A stretch of DNA of 64,000 bases from assembly GCA_017506865.1 (NCBI GenBank), contig JAFCMP010000523.1, forward strand, positions 310,001 through 374,000. The letters are read 5' to 3'. Positions 36,001 through 46,392 of this stretch are shown here, one piece after another; position 1 is the first letter of the stretch; every line of letters starts with the position of its first letter. A program made the translations under genes and the position numbers. The notes under the pieces were generated by a model. The model searched no databases. It saw only the letters and a program-made list of their open reading frames with translations, and had not been told where the DNA came from. Source of the DNA: Tribonema minus. Taxonomy: Eukaryota > Sar > Xanthophyceae > Tribonematales > Tribonemataceae.

Positions 36001-39000
36001 GCTTCCGCTCCCCTCGCGCAGCGGCGATAGCTCCGCATTCCTGGTGGCCCACAGGCGCTGGCTGCCGCCGCCGCCGCCGCCGCTGGTGGTCGGGGAGTGC
36101 GTCGGCGACGGCCACGCCGCCGCGCCGCGCAGCGACGCGCTGCCGCCGCCGCCGCCGCTGCTGCTGCCCGGCTGGCTGCCCATGTAGTTCGCCACGAGCT
36201 TCAGGATGTTGGGGCTGGGCTCCTTGGAGCGGATGACGGCGGGCCTGTCGGGGCGCTGCGGCTGCTTGTTGTGCTCGAACGTGCGCAGCAGCGCGCGGAC
36301 GCTAGCCTTGGGCGCGCCGAGCTCGTTCTGCATGACGCGCGCGCAAAGAGCGGTTTGCGCGAGCACGGCACCCGTAAGCGCGGAGGTTGACGTTCGGAGG
36401 CGCACGGCTTGGGGCGCGCGGGTGTGCGTGAGAGGTGGCAACGCGAGCACACACGCAGGCGCGTCGGCGCGTTGTGGGCCTGTTGCTGCGCCCATTTGCC
36501 ATCCGCATCAGCGCTCCTGAGAGCTGTTGCACCAACGCACCTCACCGCCTCGCCGCCGCGCATGCCTGGCCTGCCTGTCGCCAAATGGGCCATCTCATGC
36601 TTCTCAAAGAAGCCACCCCCCGGGGGGGACAATTTGCGCTGTGCGCCGCAGCGCACAGCTGTGTGCGACACCCACAACTGCACACATGCACACACACATG
36701 CTCATAAATGGAGGTGAATGAATGGACAAATGAATGCATGCGCGCTGCCCCCGCTCGCCGACTCGCCCATGCCTACATGAGGCGCTCCCACTGCGGTTAA
36801 AGCTCACTCACTCATAGACGAATCAATGAATTCATAAATGAGCGCTGCCGCCGCGCACCTGCTCGCCCGCCCCCTCGTACAGCGCCTCCGGGTGGCGCTC
36901 GTTAATCCTATCGTTCGCCGCCATCGTCTGGTACTTGTCGTGGCTCGACATGGGGCCCTCGCTGTGCCGCCCGGTCAGCCGCATGCCAAAGGTGACGGCG
37001 CGCGCCGCGGCGCGCAGGCTCGGCCGCGCGCGCGCCTCGAACACCGCCGCCGCCGCCTGCACGCCGCCGTGCGCCGCCTGCAGCTTGCGCAGCTCGTCTG
37101 GCGCGGGCAGCACGGGCGCGGCGTAGTGCGTCAGCGCTCCGCATATGTGGCAGTGCTCAGCACGTGTTGATGTGAGCGCGCAGAGCAACGTAAGCATATG
37201 AGCGGCGTGAGCACATGGCGCGCGAAAACGCTGGCGCGGTCGCCGCCTGCAGTCTGTCGGCTCGAACAAGGGCAGCAGGCGCGGCGGCGTGCGCGAGCTG
37301 CGGCGCCCTCACCGCGGTTGTCAGCGCTCGGCGCCGTGGTTCATGCCACAGAAGCCCCCCACCCCACACAAACCCTCACCCCCCCCCCCCGCACACCGCA
37401 GCGCATGCAGCAGCAGCGCCGCTCCCGCGCTCGCCGGAGTTGGCGGTGCTCTTGCCGCCCTGCAGCGGCTGCGCGGGGAACACTGCTGCAATGCGTGCAG
37501 CACGACGTCACTTCATCAGCGCGCTCAGCGTCGCGCCTCACGCCACGAAATACCCCCCCCCCTCCCTCCCCCCCCGCGCACCCACACAACGCATGCAGCA
37601 GCAGCAGCAGCAGCGCCGCGCCCGCGCTCACCGGAGTTGGCGGTGCTCTTGCCGCCCTGCAGCGGCTGCGCGGGGCCCATGCGCCCCGCCATGATGACAA
37701 AGTCGCGGAACGTGGACGGCATGTACGGGCACGCCTCGATGAGCTCCGTGACCTGGACGTCCGCGCGCGACGGCGCGCCCTCCTTCGGCGGCGGCGTCGG
37801 CACGCACTCGTACTGCAGCACCGCGGGCTCCAGCTGGTCGCGCTCGAGCGTCAGGATGGCGCCCCTGCGGCGGCGGGCGGCGGCGGGTGTAGGGTTTGGG
37901 TTGGGCTAGGGTAAGAGCCGCAGTAGTTACAGTGGGTCTTAACCTGGGCTTCGAGTGGGGTTGGACACACGCCCGACCTGCGGGGGTAGCGTTGAGGGCT
38001 AGGGTTGAGGTGAAGATTGAGCTAGGGTGAGGTGATGTCAGATTAGGGTTTGATGGTGGATGATCATGGCGCGCCTGCGGCAACGAGGTGGATGAGCACG
38101 GTGCCGGTGTGAATGGCTTGCTGAGCTCTGCTGCAGCAGCAACAGCGCCGTATCGCCTGTGCATGCAATGAGCACCGCGCTGTGCCGCCGGTCATAATGG
38201 CGGTGATGCGCCATTGGCATGGCCCACGCGAGGCGCGGCCATGGACTTTGCTGAGCCATGCTGCAGCAATTTGCTGCGGCCCTCTGGCGGCAGTGCAGCG
38301 GTCCATCCCGAAGCGAGGGGTGTGCAGGGGCGACAACAAGCTTGACACGTGCTGCTGCGTGGTCTGCCATGCAGGAGTCAAGGCAGATGGTGACGGTGAC
38401 GAGCCACCACGGAGTACGTAAAAGTGGCGGCAGGGTGTGCCGAGACTGTGCGATCGCCCAACGGTACGGAAGCAAGCAGCAGCAGCGGCATCGGCACGTG
38501 CTGCCGATTTGCGCACGCGCACGGACATGCAGCAGCAGCGGCGGCAGCACGTCTGCACCACGACTCGCACTGCGTCCCCGTGCAGGACGCGCCGGAGCGC
38601 CAGGGCAAAGACTGGCGCGTCACCTAATTTGGACAGACGCAAAGCCAACTCAAACCCTACCCCTCACCCTCGTCCCTGCTCCTCCTCACCTGTTTCCGTA
38701 TCGACCGCAGTAGTTGGGCGCGCTGAACACGGTAATAACCGCCGGCAGTGGACGCTCGTGCACCCCCGCCAGCATACCCCCGCCGCCCCCCCCCTCCTCC
38801 CCCGCCTCCTGTGCGCTGCTGCCGCCGCCCGCCGCCCGCAGCTGCTCTAGTACGGGCTCAAAGTGGCGGTAGTAGCCGTTCTCCTGCACGGCGTGCGCGC
38901 GCACGATGCACAGCAGGTCGTTCGCCTCCAAAAACTTGACCGCCGCCGAGTAGCCGAACGTCACGCTGCGCGGGGGCAGCAAGGGGGCAGCAGGCGGCGG

Positions 39001-40861
39001 CAGCGGCGGCACACATGCGGGAGCAGCATGAGGGATGACAACACGAGCGGTGATGCGCAGTGTAAGCGAAGATGCGACGATCAATGCTCAGGCGTGGGCG
39101 CACTGTGGTAATCAGGCGCGCACGGAAGATGCGCAGACTGAGTGCACTGCGTGGGGCTCGGGCGCTGGTCGAGTCGCGCGCGCTTCGCCGCGAATGCCTG
39201 CGTTTGCGCGGCGCACTCATGTCGCGCCGGCGTGGCGCATGCGCTGTGCCAAAACGCACGGCAGCAGCACTTCGCCGACAATGGCGCGCTGTGGAATTGC
39301 CGTGCATCAGGCTTGCCGACAGCAGACAAGCGCTTAGCCGTGATTTGCTGATGCTCCATGAGACATGCGGCGACCACTCCTCCTGCGCACACCGTGCGCG
39401 GCGTTTGCCCGGGCACCTGCAAGGCCGCTACCGCGCTGCAGCCCCCCCCCCCCCAGCGAGCGCCAACAGCGTACCCCGCGACGCAGCGCTCAAGAGCCCC
39501 CGCGCAGCTTGTTGAACGCGAACGTGTCGCCGAGGACCGTCTCAAGCGCCGCGGCGTTGAGCGCTGCCGCGGGGGGGAAGGCCGCTACGCCCCCCCCCCC
39601 CCGCGAGCACCCCCCGTGACACAGCGCTCAGGACCCCCCCCCACACACACACACACGCACACACCTGCACCCGCGCAGCTTGTTGAACGCGAACGTGTCG
39701 CCGAGGACCGTCTCGAGCGCCGCAGCATTGAGCGCTGCTGCGGGGGGGCACGTCGAGGGGTCGTCCGAGGGGTCCGCCCACAGCAGGTCGCACAGAGGGC
39801 CGTCCATCGGCGGCTCCGTGCGCCTGTCAAGCGCATCGACGGCGTCTATCGTCGCGAGCTCCGGGGAGAGGCCGCCGTGCGCGCAGAGGTAGCGCCCGTG
39901 GTCGTTGGTGACGAGCGCGGCCAGGGGGAGCTCCTCGAACACGCGCACGAATCTGCGGCGCGGCGGCGGCAGCGGCGTGACGGCGGTTGTTGAAGTTGCG
40001 AGTGGCTGCAGCCGCTGAGGTGTTCAGAGTGGGGTGCGGTGAACCGAATGATTCTCCCATAGACGAGTGGCCATGCCCCGCACCGCACAGCTGTAAGAGC
40101 GGTGCGGTGGTGGCAGTCGCAGAAGCAGCAGCAGCGGCTTCATAGAGACGCTCACGCAGTGGTGACAGTTGAGGTTGAAGTAGTGAAAGTCGTTGAAGCT
40201 ACAAGGCAGGCAGAACGCCGCCGAGGCCGGCTCCGATGCCCATCTAAAATCGGTGCGCGGGAACACAAACGTGCCGCGAACACCGCGCACCTGTAGTACA
40301 CGGGCAGGCCGTACTTGCCCTTTGCAGTCCTCCTTGAAGCCCACACAATAAACTTCGATATGTTACTTCAACTGTGAGCAGCAGCGCTCACCTGTAGTAC
40401 ACGGGCAGGCCGTACTTGCCCTTGCACTCCTCCTTGAAGCCAAAGTGCCCCGTGAGCGCGCGGCACTCGTGGTTGCCGCGCAGCAGGTGCACGTGGTCCG
40501 GGTGCGCGAGCTTCAGCGCCAGCAGGTACAGCATCACCTCGCACGAGTACGCCCCCCTGTCCACATAGTCCCCCAGGAACAGGTACGTGCCCCCCTCCCC
40601 CTCCCCGTCCCCCTCCCCCGGCATCCCGCACATCTCCAGCATGCTCAGGAGGTCGAAGAACTGTCCGTGGAGGTCGCCGACGACGCGGACCGGCGCCTCC
40701 AGCCGCAGAACGTTCCTCTCCTTCGAGATCAGTCGTATCGCCTCGTCTATGAGCCACAGCGCCTCGCCCGTCTCCAGCTGGTCCTGCGCGCTGAAGGTGG
40801 CAGCGAGCCGCGCGGGCGACAGCGTCTCCAGGCTCGGCAGCGGCCCGAGCGCCGCCGTCAT
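33061..40861 (-). CDS. calcineurin A-like phosphatase fused to C-terminal EF-hands
   Basis: Ca2+-linked Ser/Thr phosphatase (PP2B-like). Nine exons: 40861-40392, 39952-39665, 38965-38690, 37864-37632, 37136-36859, 36327-35350, 34817-34704, 34156-33992, 33411-33061; phases 2,2,2,1,0,0,0,0; 1050 aa. Catalytic core: GDLHG (62-66), GDYVDRG (97-103), RGNHECR (128-134), FKEECKGKYG, LAALV, CAHGGLSPE, DLLWADPSDD, RGCS, RAHAVQENGY and SAPNYCGRYGN follow calcineurin A order. The calcineurin-B-binding helix (LPNFMDVFTWSLPF in animals) is not recognisable. DRINERHPE (498-506) matches the autoinhibitory DRINERMPP. Exon 6 is a 326-residue Gly/Ser-rich linker. Exons 7-8 hold two EF-hand loops: DYNNNQFIDAAA (degenerate last position) and DVDGDGKIGLMD. 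An Ala/Pro-rich acidic tail ends the protein. Exon 5's acceptor is the weakest call. Confidence 0.87.
34386..34730. repeat. three copies of the EF-hand exon donor edge
   Basis: The 3' edge of exon 7 of the calcineurin-like gene (GCGCACCTGCGCAAAGTCG, about 34699-34717) recurs at 34551-34569 with the donor intact, and at about 34390-34409 with the donor altered. Flanking CGAGGCGCGC and CGTCGTCATCGTTTTCG are copied too. Periods are about 147 and 160. Confidence 0.8.
36690..36875. repeat. echo of the exon 5 donor edge
   Basis: Sequence around the exon 5 donor (GAATTCATAAATGAGCGCTG followed by CTCGCCCG, about 36826-36870) has a diverged copy about 100 bases further into the intron (GCGCTGCCCCCGCTCGCC, 36742-36759, preceded by an AATGAATG-rich stretch). 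This is the weakest of the echoes. Confidence 0.5.
37424..37682. repeat. echo of the exon 4 donor edge
   Basis: The last 50 bases of exon 4 plus the donor (37620-37678, CGGAGTTGGCGGTGCTCTTG and following) are repeated 197 bases further into the intron at about 37425-37482. The copy carries GC instead of GT at the donor. The upstream GCATGCAGCAGCAG is shared as well. Confidence 0.85.
39421..39752. repeat. tandem echoes of the exon 2 donor edge
   Basis: About 80 bases of the 3' edge of exon 2 (CGCGCAGCTTGTTGAACGCG from 39672 to about 39752) are repeated at 39501-39580 with few changes, period 171. The AAGGCCGCTAC that follows starts again at 39421, showing a third partial unit. Variable C runs and an AC run (39645-39662) separate the units. 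Confidence 0.88.
40286..40445. repeat. echo of the exon 1 donor edge
   Basis: The 3' edge of exon 1 with its donor (CACCTGTAGTACACGGGCAG and on to about 40437) is repeated 101 bases into the intron at 40289-40342, nearly identical, with an intact GT donor. The copy still encodes the Lys-Gly-Lys-Tyr-Gly-Leu-Pro-Val-Tyr-Tyr end of the exon. Confidence 0.9.
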
Positions 40862-41737
40862 CTGGCCGCTCTGCGCAGCGCGGCGCGCGAGGACGCGCAG
40901 AGAGCGGAAGAGTGAGAAAGAGGATGAGAGGGGGAGAGTGGCGCGCGCATGGCGCGTACAGAGTGTACGCGCGAGAGCGGAAGAGTATGCGGGGGGAAGT
41001 GAGGGAGAGGAGCGGATGCCGGTGCGAACATGAATTCACTTCACTGAGTTGTGTGCATGCACTGCTGCGCGCGTTGGTCGAGCGTGCGTGCTACAGCAGT
41101 GGCTGAGTGTCTCTATCCGGGAGGAGCTTGAGTGAGCGCCGCCGTGACGTCTGGAGCTCTGGCGAGCGATGACACGCATGCACGGGGAGCTAGGCGCCCT
41201 CCACCGGTGCCGCGCGTAAGTCGTTGACAGCAGCGGTCACAATCTACTCAACTTCACTTCTTGTGTTGCGTCTGACATGTTGGCGCAGGCCACAGCCTGC
41301 AGCACATCTCAGATGGAGGCTCACCCCGCTGCCTCAAGCAATGGCGCACGCACCGAGGACACTGTCCTTCCACGTTGCAAAACTTGAGGCTGGTCTTGTT
41401 GGGCAGGTGTGTGACATGCAGAACTCCAGTGTGTCCGCACATGACATCCCTAAAGCGGTGACCCCACTTCCTTGCCGTTCACCATATCCTGGTTCATTCG
41501 CCTACCGCGGTGACCAGGCGCTGCCAACAAAATTGCACGTACTGCACAACAGAGCATGGCGATTGGCGGATGCACGATTGCCGAGCCAACGATGCCATGC
41601 AGCAGCAGCATGCCTTGTGCCTGTGCGCGGTCATGGAACGTGCCAGGCGTCTGCCATAGACAAATCCCAGTCACGAGTCCCAGTCACGGTCATCAGGCAC
41701 TGCGGACATGACGGCTGCCCTGCGCCAACGCGCGCGC
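40862..41737. other. intergenic, with candidate promoter motif and a possible extra RING-gene exon
   Basis: Upstream flank of the calcineurin-like gene. CTCAACTTCACTTC lies at 41247-41260. On the minus strand, 41394-41325 reads TSLKFCNVEGQCPRC then VRHCLRQR between an acceptor-like AAG and a good donor; it could be a downstream exon of the RING gene, but no terminal exon was found. Confidence 0.35.
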
Positions 41738-42424
41738 TCATCGGCTCACCTTGTCGCTGACGCCCGTCGCCATGCGGTAGTGAGACACCGTCTCGTAGCG
41801 CTGCACCAGCCGCTCCGCAGACCGCCATGACACCCGCCGCGCCTTGTCCTGGTGCGACTCGCAAAAGTACCTCCCCGCGCTCCTGATCCGCTGGCAGTGC
41901 TCCACGACGCACAGCAGGTGCTGGTGGTGGGAGTCCGAGATGGCGGGGCTGTTGGCGCCCGCCTGACCCGCGTCGAAGGAGCCCCCGCTGGGGATGGAGC
42001 TGAGAAAGTCCAGGAGCTTGCTGCCGCTCCTGCCAACACTGCCCGGGCTGGACGCAGGGGTGGATGCGGAGCTGCCGGAGCCGTCCCGGATGTGCTCGGT
42101 GCTGGCGCTGCTGCCAGAGAACTTGCGCTGCAGCTGGCGAGGAGAGCTGGTCGGCGAGCCCATGGGGGAGGCCACGGGCACCGCGAGCTCCTCCACGCTG
42201 CCGCACATGGAGTCGACAAGGCACGCGGGGCAGCGCAGGCCGGTGGTCTCTAGCCACAGATCTTTGGCGCATGATGTGCACACAAGGTGACCACAGTGGA
42301 GGAGCCTGGGCACCAGGTTGGCATCTCCCTTGAGAGAGAAATCGTAGGCCTCATAGCAGTTGGAGCATTCCTTATAGTTGGCGTCGGCGGCAGGCTCAGT
42401 GGCGAGCGCCGGAGGCGCCGTCAT
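41738..42424 (-). CDS. RING-finger protein with B-box-like motif
   Basis: Likely E3 ubiquitin ligase. The open frame gives 228 aa from the first ATG. Residues 20-68 are a C3HC4 RING finger: Cys20, Cys23, Cys44, His46, Cys49, Cys52, Cys65, Cys68, in CSNC, LHCGHLVCTSC and CPAC. A Ser/Gly-rich linker follows (SPMGSPTSSPRQ, GSSASTPASSPGSVG). A second Cys/His cluster (CVVEHCQRIRSAGRYFCESH) resembles a B-box. The last codons before the stop include AAG|GTGAGC, a good donor, so the real protein may continue in a downstream exon near 41394-41325. The start lies 412 bases from the RAB28 start on the other strand. Confidence 0.75.
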   Translation of the reverse strand: MTAPPALATEPAADANYKECSNCYEAYDFSLKGDANLVPRLLHCGHLVCTSCAKDLWLETTGLRCPACLVDSMCGSVEELAVPVASPMGSPTSSPRQLQRKFSGSSASTEHIRDGSGSSASTPASSPGSVGRSGSKLLDFLSSIPSGGSFDAGQAGANSPAISDSHHQHLLCVVEHCQRIRSAGRYFCESHQDKARRVSWRSAERLVQRYETVSHYRMATGVSDKVSR

Positions 42425-42836
42425 GGCCCACCAGTTCCTATTTTGCACTGGGGCTCTCTCCCCTGCACGCTTCCCTCTCTCTTACTGTCTACTCAGCTGT
42501 TGGTGCATGCACCATCAGAAGCTTGCTTTGCGTCCCTGACTGTGGTGCAGGGTCTCTTCCCCCCAGCGTGCCAGTGATGACGAGGAAAGAATGATGGGGC
42601 CTGTTCTACGCTTGTCCTAGCACCGACACTGGCAGCTCGGCAAACTCCACACGCTGTACAGTAGCGCTGTCCCCCCCGCATCCTTTTCCCCCGAATGTAA
42701 CGTCTTGTCGACGGTCTTGATCAGCCGGCTGAGTACATTATGGCGCCTGCTGCAGACACGGTGTGATCTGCTCGACGGTCTGAGGTACTTGCTGATGTAG
42801 TCCGAGGAAACGAGCACTTGTTGCCTGATAGGTCCT
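42425..42836. promoter_or_regulatory. divergent intergenic space between RING gene and RAB28
   Basis: 412 bases separate the two start codons and must hold both promoters. I see no clear TATA box and no copy of the CTTCAACTTC motif found at other promoters here. Confidence 0.35.
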
Positions 42837-44687
42837 ATGCCGCCTTCGACTGACGTGCAGTGCAAATTGGTCCTAGTGGGCAATGGGTCCGTCGGCAAAA
42901 GCAGCATCATCGCACGCTTTGTGGACGACGGATTTCACTGCGTGTACCGGCAAACAGTTGGCGTCGACTTCTTCGAGAAGCAGGTCACCGTGCGCAACAG
43001 GTGAGCTTGGGGTCGTTTGGCCTCAACACGTATCAGTTCCTTTTTCATGTAAGGTGCTTGTTGTCATTATTGGGATGTGACTGTGCACAAGATAGGCAAT
43101 AACCTCAACTGACACTTGTGAAATATTGAGGTAAACAGCTTCATAATCTCAACCTATCCACTGTGTTTGATGCTAAGTTTAAAGATTAGGCTCGCAAAGA
43201 AGCATTAAGCCTGTATCATCCACCTTGCACAACTGGTACTTGCAATTCAAGGTGCACTGCACTTGCACGCTTGCTGGCTTGCTTGCAGCCTGACACTGAG
43301 CTTGCAAGTCTGGGACATTGGCGGCCAGAGTCTGTCGAGCAACATGCTGGCAAAGTACCTCTACGGCAGCCGAGTGGTGTTCCTGTGCTACGACGTCACG
43401 GATCCAAACTCCTTCAGTGACCTGGTGAGTATGATGACACTTATGACTAGCACACTGTGCAACCTGCACCATACGGCCATGCTCAAGTAGGCTTGAAAGT
43501 TCAACAATGTGATTCAGACATTTGTGCTCTCACATACCTGCGCTGACACGGACACTTGCTCGCTTCTGTTGATCAGGATGACTGGCTGCGCATCGTCCGG
43601 AAACACTTCGGAGGGAGCGGCGCGGAACGCAGTTCAGATCAGCAGTTGAAGCAGGTCGACATTTACCTCGTGGCAAATAAGATAGACTTGCTGGACCTGC
43701 GTCGGGTCAAAGAGGTAAGTAGGCAAGGAGCTCCTCTGTGAACGATTGCTGACGAACATTGAAGAAGTTGCCGAAACTCACCTGTAGAAGTGTACAACTT
43801 GACAGAGAACTGTTCTTGTAAAGCACAACCTGGTACCAGAGGGCAGATATATGCCATCTAGTCTCAAGGGACAGTGCCTCTTCCGATGGACGTTCCGCCT
43901 GCGCTATGCAGCGCTTCATGTTACACTTGCTTGCACGCTAGTTTGGCCATCGTGGGCAACGCTCCATGCACGCGCCGCAACGGCATCAAAAGCACTCGCT
44001 CATTCTAGAATAAGGCTCTGCGCCTGTGGGAATACGGTGATCAGGGTAGCGGATCTAGCGTGGCTTGGTGCACAAGGTGTTGCCACATGCCGCTGATCAG
44101 CTCAGATCAAGTCACTTTGAATGGCTATTCAACACCTGCTTGAGAGTTCTTAAAACCATGCACAGTGTGATTCGGCACCAAGCAGTCCATACTTACCAGA
44201 GTCTCGATGGCGAAATATATGGTAGGCAGAATGAACACGCAGCACTTCGTGTTTTCAGTTTCCGTGCTCGTTCAAAGGGTGACAGTTGTCAACAATCGTT
44301 ACAACAAAGTAATGCTGCCAGCAGTGGCTTCAAACGCTGACCACCTGTTACGCCGTGCGCACGCGCCGCCAGGCCCAGCACTGGAGCTTCGTGTCGGAGC
44401 ACAACCTCTGCGGCGGCATGCTGTGCAGCGCGCAGAGCGGACAGAACGTCGTGCGCGCCTTCAACCACGTCGCCGCGCAGGCCGCGGGCGTGAGGCTCTC
44501 AGAGTACGAGCTCGCGTTCTACGACAGGGTGCTCGACGTGACGCGGCACGACGAGCCGGCGGCTTCAAAGGGCGGCGGCGGCGGCGCGGCGGACAGCGGG
44601 CGCACCGCGATGGCGGACGCCATCGAGGCGGAGGACCTGGCGCTGGAGGCGGCGAAGGCCGCAAAGAGGTCGTGCATGTGCATGTGA
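42837..44687 (+). CDS. RAB28: RAB28-like small GTPase
   Basis: Ras-superfamily GTPase, best matching RAB28, which works in ciliary and intraflagellar traffic in other eukaryotes. Exons 42837-43000, 43289-43424, 43577-43714, 44373-44687 (phases 2, 0, 0), 250 aa. G1 GNGSVGKS (15-22), G2 Thr in RQTVGVDF, G3 WDIGGQ in place of the usual WDTAGQ (RAB28 hallmark), G4 NKID, G5 SAQSG. The exon 3-4 junction aligns without gaps to RAB28 (RRVKEAQHWSFVSEHN against RTIKPEKHLRFCQENG). The C-terminus is extended by a Gly/Ala and acidic helix and ends RSCMCM, a cysteine-four-from-end prenylation box, as RAB28 ends in a CaaX box. It is read divergently from the RING gene. Confidence 0.9.
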
Positions 44688-45230
44688 TGACGGTGTGGCC
44701 GTTGGGCGCTTTTCTGCGTTTTCGTGCTTAAAGGTGCAGTCAGAGATTGGGCATCAGCGGTACAGAGGCCTGCGCCGCAGCACTGAACCATGGTTCACAT
44801 CAGATTCATTGGGCACGCATGCGGGTCAGCAAAGGTGGAAGAAGCATGCAGGAACACGCACCTGTGCAGATGACATGCAAGTGCCGGCGCCATGCAGAGC
44901 GCAGTGCAAATCGCCGTCAATGTGCAGCACATGCAACAACCAGCAGCAGCGACACGCGCAGCGGCAGATGCAAGCACCCACCTGAGCGCGGTGGCAGCAG
45001 GTCAGCAATGTCATCCAAGCCAGATGCAAAGCGCAACTCATGTGGCTTTCATTGACCTTGGGGCATCGATCCGTTAAATCCAGGTCGTTCATGTGCACGG
45101 TCTCGCTAGGTGAGCGACCTGCGCACTTAACAACCGTTGACACATCAAATCTCATAGCCTTGTGGACTGAGGTGTCCACCGGCAGTTCAGCCTTTGCGTA
45201 AACGAGCACGGAGGGGCGGTGCACGCACTA
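44688..45230. other. convergent intergenic region; no gene recognised
   Basis: 3' flanks of RAB28 (+) and the coiled-coil gene (-). Repeated CAGCAG and GTGCAGCACATG-type segments are present but no open frame with a recognisable product. Confidence 0.55.
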
Positions 45231-45644
45231 TCAAATCGCCCCTTGCATGCCAACATCGCTGTTACCATCGACATTCTCAGTGTCCTCCCACAACAGCTCC
45301 CGCTTCACACGCGCAATGAATTGATCGCTCCTTGTGCTGCTGCTCGAGGCTTTCCGCATCTGTGCGCCTTGGGTCCGTTTGCCTGCCGCCTGCGCGCCCC
45401 CCCGTGCCGCTCGCTTGCTCTCCGCCTTCGTGCCCAGTGGTGCCTTGTGCTTTGGCCCCAACTTTGTCCGCTGCGCTGTCGCTGTCGCTGGCGCGCAAGC
45501 CGGCGAGGTGCCGCTCGACAGGCTGAAGAGCCGCAGGTGCGGCGGCACGGTCGCGCTGAGCTCCTTCACTCTCGCCGGCGTGGGAGGCAGCGCCTTGTGC
45601 CGCCAGATGTTCGCGACGCTGATGCAGTCGGCGGCAACGCCCAC

Positions 45645-45679
<35 letters not shown>

Positions 45680-46166
45680 GCCGTAGCGGGGTCACAAACC
45701 CTCCTCCAGCTGAGCAAGAATCCAGCTTGTCGTCTGTGGTGTTGCTGGATGCCTCCACAGTGCACGCAACATCAAGGCTTGGTCCTGGCTCTGCCATGAG
45801 CGACTTCCTGAATTTTTTTATGGCGCGTGGGTCCAGAAGAATCGGAGCCCCCCTGCTCTCGTTCGCCCAGTAGAGCGTCTCGTGCTCCCAGATCCGCTGC
45901 TCACACACTCGTAGCTCCTCGCACAGCTGATGGTGCTGCGCTTCAAGCTGCTGCAGGGCAGTCAATTTGGTTCCACTACCCCTCTTGGCTTCGACAGGCG
46001 CTGCGCTGTCGGCAGTGCCCTCGGTCGCCTTGCCTGTGCCCCGGCCATGCATTGTGCCGCAGTTCGCGCTGGCGGCATTCTTTTTAACTTTGGCTTTGAT
46101 GGAAGGCTTGCCGTTACTTGAGCTGCCGGCGCGCATGGCCGCTGTGGCTTTGCGAACCGGTGCCAT
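45231..46166 (-). CDS. coiled-coil protein with weak Eaf6 resemblance
   Basis: Single open frame, 311 aa, from an ATG in a compact divergent promoter. The N-terminus is Lys/Ala-rich and nuclear-like. Residues about 68-115 form a predicted coiled coil (ALQQLEAQHHQLCEELRVCE, then RIWEHETLYWANESRGAPIL) that resembles the Eaf6/MEAF6 subunit of histone acetyltransferase complexes, which has an L..L..lE.qIy.fE.sYL pattern. The Gly-Asn-Ile-Ile signature of Eaf6 is not present, so the match is suggestive only. A run of ten glutamines, a Thr-Pro motif (PPTPARVKEL) and a basic region rich in Lys/Ala follow, ending in an acidic tail (WEDTENVDGNSD). Chromatin role is inference. Confidence 0.6.
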
Positions 46167-46392
46167 GGATCGGGGAAGATTTCAGCTCCTCCTCTCCGAA
46201 CCGCTTTGTGAGGGAAGCCTGTGGCTCGGCTGGGGTGCAGGTTGCAGACAAACACGGCCGTTGCTCGCCGCCACCGAGGGCCAAGCGCCGGAGCACACTT
46301 CACACGCAACACACACACACTTGCGTCTGAAAAGATCGAACTTGAAGTGTCGCAAATTTGAACTTCAACGCCAAACAGAGGTGAGCTCGAGA
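46167..46392. promoter_or_regulatory. bidirectional promoter with paired CTTCAA-type motifs
   Basis: 226 bases separate two divergent start codons. CGAACTTGAAGTG (46337-46349) and TTTGAACTTCAAC (46357-46369) face each other as an imperfect inverted pair, 24-56 bases upstream of the VMA22 start. An ACACAC run precedes them. Confidence 0.5.

Noticed and set aside
36409-36721. Plus-strand frames within calcineurin intron 5
   Set aside because: Short, His/Thr-rich from simple repeats (CACACA runs); no homology recognised.
39501-39580. Echo of calcineurin exon 2 as a genuine extra exon
   Set aside because: It lacks an acceptor at its 5' side and the donor is not preserved; inclusion would break the catalytic domain. 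Treated as an intronic duplicate.
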